Assembly: GCA_035553055.1 (NCBI GenBank)
Contig: DATNEK010000197.1
Coordinates: 1 to 28,720, forward strand
From: Chersky-822 sp035553055
Lineage (GTDB): Bacteria > Actinomycetota > Actinomycetes > Streptosporangiales > Streptosporangiaceae
Length of the DNA: 28,720 nucleotides
Direction of reading: 5' to 3'
Part shown: in pieces, positions 15,239-22,027 of the stretch
Layout of the letters: each line of letters opens with the position of its first letter
Numbering within the stretch: the stretch's first letter is position 1
Made by a program: the position numbers and the translations under genes
Notes under the pieces: generated by a model
Databases searched by the model: none
Seen by the model: the letters and a program-made list of their open reading frames with translations, nothing else
Told to the model about the DNA's origin: nothing

Positions 15239-15829
15239 CTAGCGAACGACGGCTGAGGTGGCGCTCTCGCGCTGCTTGGCTTTCATCGCCTTCTTATAAG
15301 AGCGCACGGCGGCAAGCGAGTCCTCGTCGCGGATGTCGGCGACCGAGTAGTGCGAGCCCTCCTCGCCGAAGTGACCGGCGGCCTCACGCCAGCCCTGCGG
15401 CTGGATGCCAAGCTGCTTGCCGAGCAAAGCGATCGTGATCTGCGCTTTGTAGGTGCCGAAGCCGGGGAGCTCGGCGAGCCTGCGGCGAAGCTCGTCGCCG
15501 CCAGCCGCCGTCGCCCACACCGCGCTCGCGTCACCGTCGTACCGATCGGTGATGATCTTGGCAAGCTCCTGTGCCCTGGCAGCCATCGCGCGCGGGAACC
15601 TATGCAGCGCGGGCCGCCGCGCGAACACCTCGGCGAGCGCGTCCGGTTCGAAGTCGGCGATCTCCTGCGCCGTCGGCTCGTGCCCGAGCCGAAGGGTCAG
15701 TTCGTACGGCGACCCGAACGCCTTCTCGAACGGCACCTGCTGATCGAGCATCATCGCGAGCAGCAGCGCGAACGGGTCGCGAGTGAGCAATTCGTTCGCC
15801 GCGGGCTCGATCGGCATTGCCAGCGTCAT
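15239..15829 (-). CDS. HhH-GPD-type DNA repair-like protein lacking the usual catalytic Asp
   Basis: A 196-aa protein beginning MTLAMPIEPAANELL with ALLLAMMLDQQVPFEKAF, the first conserved helix of small actinobacterial HhH-GPD proteins. The helix-hairpin-helix is LAELPGFGTYKAQITIALLG. In classical glycosylases a catalytic Asp follows about 15-20 residues later (VDxHVxR); here that stretch reads GIQPQGWREAAG with no Asp, and there is no C-terminal 4Fe-4S cysteine cluster. It may bind DNA or act by another mechanism. I chose the ATG at 15829, since GGGAGG lies 5 nt upstream; an ATG ten codons earlier (15859) has no such site. It is convergent with the ABC operon, 4 bp between stops. Confidence 0.85.
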   Translation of the reverse strand: MTLAMPIEPAANELLTRDPFALLLAMMLDQQVPFEKAFGSPYELTLRLGHEPTAQEIADFEPDALAEVFARRPALHRFPRAMAARAQELAKIITDRYDGDASAVWATAAGGDELRRRLAELPGFGTYKAQITIALLGKQLGIQPQGWREAAGHFGEEGSHYSVADIRDEDSLAAVRSYKKAMKAKQRESATSAVVR

Positions 15830-15834
15830 GTAAT

Positions 15835-15840
15835 CCTCCC
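15835..15840 (-). promoter_or_regulatory. Ribosome binding site fixing the start of the HhH-GPD-like gene
   Basis: GGGAGG on the minus strand is 5 nt before the ATG at 15829. This decides against the longer reading frame that begins at 15859. Confidence 0.75.
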
Positions 15841-15949
15841 GAGAGTCAGTTCCCATCATCTCGCACCTGGGGCGTCACAGTCGCGCGGATAGCGCGCTAC
15901 CGTGATGGTGGCGGGACATAGTGATCCCGAAGGGAAGAGGAGTCCGGTT

Positions 15950-16144
15950 ATGTCGCGTAAGTGGCAGCTGGCCATCGGCGGGATCGTAGTCGCGATCATC
16001 TTGTGGATCGTGGGCATACCGGCGTGGGTGCCAGTTCTGATTATTCTGGCCGCGCTGGCTGTGCCTGTCGTCGGTTACATGATGCTTGACTCGAACCAGC
16101 GAGCGAGAATCCGCCGTATGCGCCAGCGCAAGCAGCTTCCTTAG
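15950..16144 (+). CDS. Small two-helix membrane protein (64 aa)
   Basis: The protein begins MSRKWQLAIGGIVVAIILWI and has two adjacent hydrophobic helices (about 6-22 and 25-45). It ends with a strongly basic cytoplasmic tail, NQRARIRRMRQRKQ. No domain is recognised. The ATG at 15950 has GAGGAG 7 nt upstream; an in-frame ATG at 15902 is less likely. The stop TAG (16142-16144) lies in the first copy of an 18-bp tandem duplication whose second copy contains the stop of the convergent gene. Function unknown. Confidence 0.75.
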   Translation: MSRKWQLAIGGIVVAIILWIVGIPAWVPVLIILAALAVPVVGYMMLDSNQRARIRRMRQRKQLP

Positions 16145-16171
16145 CCAAGCTGGCTTCCTTAGCCAAGCTGG
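16136..16171. repeat. Exact 18-bp tandem duplication carrying both convergent stop codons
   Basis: CTTCCTTAGCCAAGCTGG is present twice without mismatch (16136-16153 and 16154-16171). The first copy ends the 64-aa membrane protein (LP-stop). The second holds the TAA of the homocitrate-synthase-like gene. The minus-strand frame shows the same TAA context twice. Confidence 0.95.
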
Positions 16172-17385
16172 CCAGGGAAGAGCAAGGCGAGCTGGCGCGG
16201 GTAGGCGGCGATCAGACCTAGCTCGTCGTCGGTGAGCGGCTTGCTCGCCGCCGCCGCGCATAGCTGCACGAGCTGGAAGATCAGCTCTTCGTGCTTGCCG
16301 ACGTCGATCGACAGGCCGTCCATGACGTGGCGAAATCCGGCCATGCCGCCGTATTCGCCGGTCAGCACGACCCGGCCTTCCCGCGTGTGCCAGTCGCGAG
16401 GGAACGGTCCGAGCGTGTCGTCGTCGTAGAGCTCGTAGTTGTGCCTGTCCTTGAGCGCACCGTCGGCGTGGATGCCTGATTCGTGCGCGAACGCGTTCGC
16501 GCCGGTGCCCGGCTGATTCCGCGGCAGCGGCTGCCCGAACGCGTAACTGGCCCACAATCCGAACCTGCGGGCCCAGGACAGGTCGATCTTGTCGGCGATC
16601 CGCACGTCTTCGGCCACGCCGAACGCGTGCTGGAAAGCCAGGACGCACGACAGCAGATCGGCGTTGCCCGAGCGCTCGCCGATTCCGTTGACGCAGGTGT
16701 TAACCCACGCGTCATGGCCAGCGTCGAGGTCGCCGAGCGCTCCAGCGACCGAGTTGGCCACTGCCATGCCGAGGTCGTTGTGACAGTGCGTCTCGACCGA
16801 CATCCCGGTCGCGGTCGCCAGCTCGGCGAACCGGTCCCTGATCCGGTGCGGTGAATCACCGCCGATCGTGTCGCAGTACCTGAGCCGATCGGCACCGGCT
16901 TCCTTGGCCGCAAGCGCGAACTCGGTCAGGAAGGCGTTGTCGGTGCGGGACCCGTCCTCGGCGTTGACGCCGATCGTCTCGGCGCCGCCTTCCTTGGCCG
17001 TCCGCACCGCAGCGGTCATCTCGGCAATGATCGCCGTCCGGTCCAGCTTGCCGCGGAACTTGTGCGCGATCATCTGGTCCGACGTGGAGATCGACAGGTT
17101 GTAGTGGCGCAGGCCCAGTGGCAGCGCCTGTTCGACGTCGCCGGTCACCGCGCGGCACCAGCCGGACAGCCGGAGGTCGCCGAACGCCCCTGCCTCGGCG
17201 AGCGCGACGTTGGCCTTGACGTATGGCACCTCGTGGAACAAGAAAGGGAACCCGATCTCGGACTGCGCCACGCCGAGCTTGGCCAGGTAGAAGTTGACCA
17301 TCGTCTTGCCGAACTTGGACAAGCCGGTACGCGCAGTCTGCACGCCATCACGATTAGTGACATCTAGGAAGCGAACCGCTGGCAT
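16159..17385 (-). CDS. Homocitrate synthase / Re-citrate synthase-like enzyme (HMGL-like TIM barrel)
   Basis: A 408-aa acyl-transferase of the isopropylmalate/homocitrate synthase superfamily. It has DVTNRDGVQ (8-16; canonical DxTLRDGxQ), the metal-binding HCHND (200-204), CVNGIGERSGNADL (231-244), and GANAFAHESGIHADG (295-309) with two conserved His. No LeuA-type regulatory domain follows, so the length fits homocitrate synthase (NifV-like) or Re-citrate synthase rather than LeuA. The likely reaction is condensation of acetyl-CoA with a 2-oxo acid (2-oxoglutarate or oxaloacetate). No nif genes and no other lysine-aminoadipate genes are visible. The ATG at 17385 is preceded by GGAGGT. It is divergent from the HTH-citrate synthase, and a promoter with a 19-bp spacer lies directly upstream. 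Confidence 0.88.
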   Translation of the reverse strand: MPAVRFLDVTNRDGVQTARTGLSKFGKTMVNFYLAKLGVAQSEIGFPFLFHEVPYVKANVALAEAGAFGDLRLSGWCRAVTGDVEQALPLGLRHYNLSISTSDQMIAHKFRGKLDRTAIIAEMTAAVRTAKEGGAETIGVNAEDGSRTDNAFLTEFALAAKEAGADRLRYCDTIGGDSPHRIRDRFAELATATGMSVETHCHNDLGMAVANSVAGALGDLDAGHDAWVNTCVNGIGERSGNADLLSCVLAFQHAFGVAEDVRIADKIDLSWARRFGLWASYAFGQPLPRNQPGTGANAFAHESGIHADGALKDRHNYELYDDDTLGPFPRDWHTREGRVVLTGEYGGMAGFRHVMDGLSIDVGKHEELIFQLVQLCAAAASKPLTDDELGLIAAYPRQLALLFPGQLG

Positions 17386-17420
17386 GCCGATACCTCCGTT
17401 GGCAGAGCTTGCACCCGAAG

Positions 17421-17478
17421 TTGATTATGCCTGCTTGGCTGATCTAGTTGTCAATATTGACTATAATCAATATGACTA
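17421..17478. promoter_or_regulatory. AT-rich operator region between the homocitrate-synthase-like and HTH-citrate-synthase genes
   Basis: This stretch stands out from the GC-rich surroundings. It contains a perfect 12-bp palindrome GTCAATATTGAC (17450-17461) and a direct repeat TCAATATTGACTA (17451-17463) / TCAATATGACTA (17467-17478). An 8-bp inverted repeat TTGATTAT (17421-17428) / ATAATCAA (17463-17470) encloses the palindrome. A TATAAT hexamer lies at 17462-17467 on the plus strand, without a good -35. The symmetry suits a dimeric regulator; the encoded HTH-citrate synthase is the obvious candidate. Confidence 0.7.
17424..17454 (-). promoter_or_regulatory. Predicted promoter of the homocitrate-synthase-like gene, 19-bp spacer
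   Basis: On the minus strand a consensus -35 TTGACA (17454-17449) is separated by 19 bp from CATAAT (17429-17424), about 38 bp before the ATG at 17385. A 19-bp spacer is suboptimal for RNA polymerase alone and is the hallmark of promoters switched by MerR-type proteins. The 12-bp palindrome overlaps the -35 box. Confidence 0.55.
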
Positions 17479-17516
17479 TCATGGAGTATCGATTGGGGCG
17501 GGCTTGAGGCAGGCAC

Positions 17517-17522
17517 AGGGAG
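17517..17522 (+). promoter_or_regulatory. Ribosome binding site fixing a TTG start for the HTH-citrate synthase
   Basis: AGGGAG lies 5 nt before TTG 17528. This sets the start just before the helix-turn-helix. The longer open frame from 17294 runs back through the operator into the divergent gene and is not plausible. Confidence 0.65.
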
Positions 17523-17527
17523 TCTCG

Positions 17528-18769
17528 TTGGCTGAGTGGATCGGTACGGCCGAGGCGGCTCGCCGGCTTGGCATCAAAGAGGCAAGCCTGTATTCCTACG
17601 TCAGCCGAGGCCTGCTCTCCAGGCGGAAGGTAGCCGGAGCGCGATCGAGCCTGTTCAACGCCGCCGAGGTCGAGTCGCTGGCGCGCCGAGGGCGACCGCG
17701 CGGCGGCAGCGGTCCCAAGGAGCTAGTGATCGAGACGGCGCTGACCGAGATCATCGACGACACGCTCTGGTTTCGCGGTATCAACGCCATGGAACTCGCC
17801 GCCCGCGCGAACCTCGAGGATGTCGCCCAGCTGATGTGGACCGGCTCCCTCCCGGCACCGGGAGCCGGCGCGGCAGGCACCGAGTCGGCCTGGCGGGCGA
17901 GCGACGAGGCGGTCGCGGCCGGTAGCGCCGCCCAGGCGGCGCTACCGGCTGCCACGTTGCCCCTCGAACGGCTTCAGGTGATCGTGCCCGCGCTGGCCGC
18001 CACCGATCCGCTGCGGCTGCACCTGGACCGGCCCGCCGTGATCGCGGCCGGCCGCTGCCTGATCGCGGGGATGGTGGACTGCATGCCCCTGGTCGGTTCC
18101 GCCCCGACCGCCGGCACGATCGCCGAGCGGCTGGTTAGCAGGCTCTGCCCGGTACCGCCGCGTCCCGGAATGCCCGACGTGATCAGGGCCGCGCTTGTGC
18201 TGCTTGCCGATCATGAGCTGGCCGCGTCCACGCTCGCAGCGCGGGTAGCCGCCTCGGTCAGGGCCGACCCTTATGCCGTCGTCGGCACCGGGCTCGGCGC
18301 TGTAGGCGGGGCGCTGCACGGCGGCGCCTCGTTCGGCGCCGAGACCATGCTCCGTGCGGCCGGAAAGCCAGCCGATGCGGTGCGCGCGGTTGGCGAATTG
18401 CTCAGGCGCGGCGAGCGGATTCCGGGATTCGGCCACTTTGTCTATGAAGACACCGACCCTCGCGCTGTTTTCCTTATGAACCTTATTCGCCAGACCGCGC
18501 CGGATTCGCAGCGCCTCGCGGTCGCCGAAGCGGTACTGAGCGAGGCGCGCGGCCGCGCGCTGCCGGCGCCGAATATCGACTTCGCGCTCGCCGTGCTGGT
18601 AACAGTCGGCGACATGATTCCAGGTGCTGGCGAGATGATATTCGCCGTGGCCAGGGCCGCGGGATGGCTGGCGCACGCGCTTGAGGAGTATGCACGTAAT
18701 ACTCCTATTCGTCCCCGCGGCATCTACACAGGACCGATCGCCGCTGCTTACGATGCTGTGCCTGGCTAG
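17528..18769 (+). CDS. Citrate synthase-family enzyme with N-terminal MerR-like DNA-binding domain
   Basis: A 413-aa protein. Residues about 1-60 form a helix-turn-helix of MerR/excisionase type: WIGTAEAARRLGIKEASLY, then YVSRGLLSRRKV, a basic wing and FNAAEVESLARRGRPR. The rest is a citrate synthase fold with all three catalytic positions kept: His264 in LHGGASFG, His303 in GFGHFVYEDTDPRA and Asp351 in NIDFAL. It is therefore probably active on oxaloacetate plus an acyl-CoA (citrate or methylcitrate synthesis) and may also bind DNA. The start is TTG 17528 with AGGGAG upstream. It is divergent from the homocitrate-synthase-like gene and followed after 44 bp by the MBL-rhodanese gene. Autoregulation through the AT-rich operator is inferred. 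It could be a purely regulatory paralogue, but the intact catalytic residues argue against that. Confidence 0.9.
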   Translation: MAEWIGTAEAARRLGIKEASLYSYVSRGLLSRRKVAGARSSLFNAAEVESLARRGRPRGGSGPKELVIETALTEIIDDTLWFRGINAMELAARANLEDVAQLMWTGSLPAPGAGAAGTESAWRASDEAVAAGSAAQAALPAATLPLERLQVIVPALAATDPLRLHLDRPAVIAAGRCLIAGMVDCMPLVGSAPTAGTIAERLVSRLCPVPPRPGMPDVIRAALVLLADHELAASTLAARVAASVRADPYAVVGTGLGAVGGALHGGASFGAETMLRAAGKPADAVRAVGELLRRGERIPGFGHFVYEDTDPRAVFLMNLIRQTAPDSQRLAVAEAVLSEARGRALPAPNIDFALAVLVTVGDMIPGAGEMIFAVARAAGWLAHALEEYARNTPIRPRGIYTGPIAAAYDAVPG

Positions 18770-18813
18770 TCGTTGGCATTAGTTTGGCAGTAATGAAGAA
18801 AGGACGTGCCCGC

Positions 18814-20163
18814 GTGGTCGAGATCGCTGTCATCGAGACGCCATCGCTAGGCGACAGAAGCTACCTGGCAACCGACGGCTCGGTGGCCCTGGTGATCGAT
18901 CCGCAGCGCGATATCGACCGCGTGCTGGCGCTCGCTGATTCTTACGGCACTCCGATCACGCACGTGTTCGAGACACACATACACAACGACTACGTGACCG
19001 GCGGCTTGGCGCTGGCGAACGCTGTCGCCGCCGCTTATCACGTCAGCAGCGCCGACGACGTCGAGTTCGACCGGATCGGCATCTCCGACGGCGATCAGAT
19101 CAAAATCGGCGGCATGCGGGTGCGGGTGGTCGCGACGCCCGGGCACACTTTCAACCACCTGTCTTACGTGCTGACCTGCGACGGAGAGGTAATCGCCGTC
19201 TTCACGGGCGGCTCGCTGCTTAACGGCTCGACCGGCCGTACCGACTTGCTCGGGCCGGCGCACAGCGCGGAGCTGGCCAGGGCACAGCACCGATCGGCCA
19301 GGCGGCTGGCGGCCGAACTGCCGGGCACCGCCATGGTGTACGCGACGCACGGCTTCGGCAGCTTCTGCTCGGCGTCAGCGACCAAGGGCTCCGCGTCCAC
19401 GATCGGCGCGGAATTGCTCGTCAATCCGGCGCTGACAATGGCGGAGCCTGACTTCGTCAGCTCGATGCTGGCCGGGCTCGACGCCTACCCTGCCTACTAC
19501 GCGCACATGGCGGCCGCGAACTCCGGCGGTCCGCGCGCGCCGGAATTGACGCCGCCCCGGCCGGCCACGAGCGGCGAGCTTCGCCGCCGGATCGACGCCG
19601 GGGAATGGGTCGTCGACTTGCGGTCGAAGGTCGCCTTCGCGGCCGGGCATCTGCGCGGCGCGCGTCAGTTCGAGCTGAGCGACGCCATGGCGACCTACCT
19701 GGGCTGGCTGATCCCCTGGGGCGCGCCGCTGACGCTGATCGGCAGCACAGAACGCGACGTTGCCGCCGCCCAGCGCGAGCTGGCCAGGATCGGGATCGAC
19801 CGGATCGAGGCCGCCGCTACCGGCGCCCCGCCGGACTGGGCCGCCGGCGAGCAGCTTTCCAGTTACGAGGTGTCGGATTTCGCCGGGTATGTGAAGGCAC
19901 GTGAGCAGCGGCCGATCGTGCTGCTTGACGTGCGGCGGAAGGGGGAGTGGGATTCGGGTCGGATCGCCGACGCCGTGCACATACCGCTGCATGAGCTTGA
20001 GCCGCGGATGGACCAGGTGCCCCCAGGCGAGGTCTGGGTGCACTGCGCTGGCGGCTACCGTGCCTCGATCGCCGCGTCGCTGCTCGACGCGGCTGGCCGC
20101 GACGTGGTGCTGATCAGCGACCATTTCGTCGTGGCGCAGCGGAACGGGCTCGCCGAGCCCTAG
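18814..20163 (+). CDS. MBL-fold / rhodanese fusion, persulfide-dioxygenase-like with altered metal site
   Basis: A 449-aa protein: an ETHE1/CstB-like metallo-beta-lactamase domain (about 1-240), then two rhodanese domains. The first MBL motif is THIHNDY (His55, His57, Asp59; Tyr60 where ETHE1 has His). TPGHTFNH supplies the next His. The position of the ETHE1 iron-ligand Asp (FTGD) is FTGGSLL, i.e. Gly. THGFGSFC and GRTDLLG are retained. The first rhodanese domain (about 260-340) lacks a catalytic Cys; the C-terminal one has HCAGGYRAS with Cys411. Family members oxidise or transfer persulfide sulfur; the altered site makes dioxygenase activity uncertain. I chose GTG 18814 (VVEIAVIETPSLGDRSYL), with AAAGGA 9 nt upstream; an ATG at 18793 is possible. 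Probably co-transcribed with the citrate synthase gene. Confidence 0.88.
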   Translation: MVEIAVIETPSLGDRSYLATDGSVALVIDPQRDIDRVLALADSYGTPITHVFETHIHNDYVTGGLALANAVAAAYHVSSADDVEFDRIGISDGDQIKIGGMRVRVVATPGHTFNHLSYVLTCDGEVIAVFTGGSLLNGSTGRTDLLGPAHSAELARAQHRSARRLAAELPGTAMVYATHGFGSFCSASATKGSASTIGAELLVNPALTMAEPDFVSSMLAGLDAYPAYYAHMAAANSGGPRAPELTPPRPATSGELRRRIDAGEWVVDLRSKVAFAAGHLRGARQFELSDAMATYLGWLIPWGAPLTLIGSTERDVAAAQRELARIGIDRIEAAATGAPPDWAAGEQLSSYEVSDFAGYVKAREQRPIVLLDVRRKGEWDSGRIADAVHIPLHELEPRMDQVPPGEVWVHCAGGYRASIAASLLDAAGRDVVLISDHFVVAQRNGLAEP

Positions 20164-20251
20164 CCGGCTTCTTCGGGAATCACAGGGGCATCGCCGGCAT
20201 TGTGGTACTTCGGGGTCATCACAGCATCCAAAGCCGATCGGGAGCACGCAC

Positions 20252-20752
20252 ATGGCTGTACGTCGTCTGAATCACGCCGTCCTTTACGTCGGCGACCTTG
20301 CCGCGTCCGTGGAGTTCTACCAGTACGCGCTCGGGTTCGAGGTGCGGACCGAGATTCCCGGGCGAGCCGCGTTCTTGCGGTCGCCGCAGTCGGCTAACGA
20401 CCACGATCTCGGCCTGTTCGCCGTGCCTGGCGCGGCGGCTCCGAGCTCGCCGTATCTCGGCCTGTATCACCTGGCCTGGGAGGTAGGCACGCTGGCCGAG
20501 CTTGCCGACATCAGGACTCGGCTTGTCGAGCGCGGCGCGCTGGTAGGCGCAAGCGACCACAAGGTGTCCAAGTCCCTGTACGCCAAGGACCCGAGCGGCA
20601 TCGAGTTCGAGGTGATGTGGCGGGTGCCCGCGCAGGCGTGGGAACGCGAGACGGCAAGCGGCGCGATGATCGCACCGCTCGACCTGGATGCCGAGTTGGC
20701 CAAGTGGGGCGGCGATCAGGTCACCGGCGCGGCAGCCGGCTCGGTTACCTGA
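20252..20752 (+). CDS. VOC-family protein, extradiol-dioxygenase/glyoxalase-like
   Basis: A 166-aa vicinal-oxygen-chelate protein resembling CatE-type extradiol dioxygenases. The first beta-alpha-beta-beta-beta module starts RLNHAVLYVGDLAASVEFYQYALGF, with metal ligand His8. The second has LYHLAWEV (His73) and DPSGIEFEVMW with Glu120. Together these give the His/His/Glu site of the family. About 40 residues extend beyond the fold. The substrate is unknown; the 2-His-1-carboxylate set suggests a metal-dependent enzyme rather than a resistance binding protein. The ATG at 20252 has GGGAG 7 nt upstream. It lies 88 bp after the MBL-rhodanese gene and is convergent with glgM. Confidence 0.88.
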   Translation: MAVRRLNHAVLYVGDLAASVEFYQYALGFEVRTEIPGRAAFLRSPQSANDHDLGLFAVPGAAAPSSPYLGLYHLAWEVGTLAELADIRTRLVERGALVGASDHKVSKSLYAKDPSGIEFEVMWRVPAQAWERETASGAMIAPLDLDAELAKWGGDQVTGAAAGSVT

Positions 20753-20845
20753 TCTGAGTTCCTGGCCTGGTCTCGCCTCGGTGACAGCTCGGGCGGACGG
20801 GGGACCGGTGTCCTGTCGCAACCGCGATATATCTTAATCGGTCGG

Positions 20846-22027
20846 CTATGCGTTCGCGCTGGGCTCGCTGCGAGACAGCTCGGTGTAGAGGGCGGCGGTC
20901 TGGGCGGCCACGCTGGCCCAGCTGAACTCCGCGGCTACCCGCTGGCGGCCGAGCTGGCCCATGGCGGCCGCCCTGGCTGGGTCGCTGACCAGGGACGAGA
21001 TGGCCGCCGCGAGCAGGGCGGGGTCGCCGGGCGGCACGAGCAGGCCGGTCTGAGCGTCGGCCACGACCTCCGGAATCCCTCCAACGCTCGACGCCACCAC
21101 CGCGGCACCGCACGCCATTGCCTCGAGGTTGACGATGCCGAGCGGCTCGTACAGCGACGGGCAGGCGAACACAGTCGCGTGGCTGAGGATCTGGATAATC
21201 TCGGCCTTCGGCAGCATCCCGTACAGCCAGATCACCCTCGCCCTGGTCTCGCGCAAGTGCTCGACCATGGCCGTCACCTCGGCGCCGAGCTCGGCCGTGT
21301 CTGGCTGCCCGGCGCAGATCACGAGCTGGACCTCGGGGTCGAGGCGGTCGGCGGCCCTGAGCAGGATCGGCAAGCCTTTCTGCCTGGTGATCCTGCCGAC
21401 GTAGACGACCGTCGGCCAGCCGGGATCGATGCCGTAGCTGGCCAGCACGTCGGTGCCCTCGTCCGGTGCGTACTGGTCGGTGTCGATTCCGTTGCGTATC
21501 ACGTGCAGCCGGTCCGGGTCGACCATCGGGTACGTGGAAAGCACGTCAGCCCGCATGCCGTTCGAGACGGCGATGACGGCGGCCGCCGACTCGATGGCGA
21601 CCCGCTCGCACCACGAGGACAGCGCGTAGCCGCCACCGAGCTGCTCGGCCTTCCATGGGCGCAGCGGCTCGAGCGAGTGCACGGTCATCACGTGCGGGAT
21701 GGCGTGCAGGGTCGCCGCGAGATGGCCAGCCAGGTTGGTGTACCAGGTGTGGCTGTGAACGACGTCGGCTGATTCGGTGGCCGCCGCCATGGTCAGGTCG
21801 GTCGAGATCGTGGCCAGGGTGGCGTTCGTGCCGTCGAGCAGCTTCCACGGCTGGTGCGCGACCGCGCCTGGCCGGTCAGCGCCCTGGCAGTGCACGGTCA
21901 GGTTCACTAGGTCGCGCAGCTCACGCGCCAGGTACTCGACATGCACGCCAGCGCCGCCATAGACGTCGGGTGGATACTCCCTGGTCAGCAGCGCGACATT
22001 GAGCTTGCGAAAGCCTCTCGTGGTCAA
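20846..22027 (-). CDS. glgM: GT4 glycosyltransferase, glycogen synthase / maltose-1-phosphate synthase (GlgM/GlgA type)
   Basis: A 393-aa GT4-family retaining glycosyltransferase matching the short actinobacterial GlgA/GlgM. The N-terminal domain begins NVALLTREYPPDVYGGAGVHVEYLA. The C-terminal nucleotide-sugar domain has VVYVGRITRQKGLPILL and the donor-binding EX7E motif in YEPLGIVNLEAMACG. In mycobacteria this type makes alpha-maltose-1-phosphate from ADP-glucose for the GlgE route. The start is a TTG at 22027 that overlaps the glgC stop (TTGA); no alternative ATG, GTG or TTG precedes the conserved core, so coupled translation is likely. The upstream partner GlgC supplies ADP-glucose. Confidence 0.9.
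   Translation of the reverse strand: MTTRGFRKLNVALLTREYPPDVYGGAGVHVEYLARELRDLVNLTVHCQGADRPGAVAHQPWKLLDGTNATLATISTDLTMAAATESADVVHSHTWYTNLAGHLAATLHAIPHVMTVHSLEPLRPWKAEQLGGGYALSSWCERVAIESAAAVIAVSNGMRADVLSTYPMVDPDRLHVIRNGIDTDQYAPDEGTDVLASYGIDPGWPTVVYVGRITRQKGLPILLRAADRLDPEVQLVICAGQPDTAELGAEVTAMVEHLRETRARVIWLYGMLPKAEIIQILSHATVFACPSLYEPLGIVNLEAMACGAAVVASSVGGIPEVVADAQTGLLVPPGDPALLAAAISSLVSDPARAAAMGQLGRQRVAAEFSWASVAAQTAALYTELSRSEPSANA

Noticed and set aside
15231..15242. CTAGCGCGCTAG palindrome at the convergent stops as a terminator
   Set aside because: It is only a 12-bp palindrome without a loop or T-tract. The symmetry follows from two TAG stops facing each other, so I did not call a terminator.
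17462..17467. TATAAT as the -10 of a plus-strand promoter for the HTH-citrate synthase
   Set aside because: No acceptable -35 lies 16-19 bp upstream; the nearest (TTGGCT, 17435-17440) is 21 bp away. I kept it as part of the operator description but did not call it a promoter.
17294..17527. Longer N-terminus for the HTH-citrate synthase starting inside the divergent gene
   Set aside because: It would translate the AT-rich operator (giving VVNIDYNQYDYHG) and overlap the homocitrate-synthase-like gene. The TTG at 17528 has AGGGAG 5 nt upstream and begins just before the HTH.
19375..20253. 292-codon minus-strand frame antisense to the MBL-rhodanese gene
   Set aside because: The plus strand encodes clear MBL and rhodanese motifs. 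The antisense translation has no domain and is Arg/Gly/His-rich.
20753..20845. GGAC-CGGT-GTCC and GACAG/CTGTC pairings between the VOC and glgM genes as a bidirectional terminator
   Set aside because: The stems are 4-5 bp with a long interrupted outer loop and no T-tract; too weak to call.
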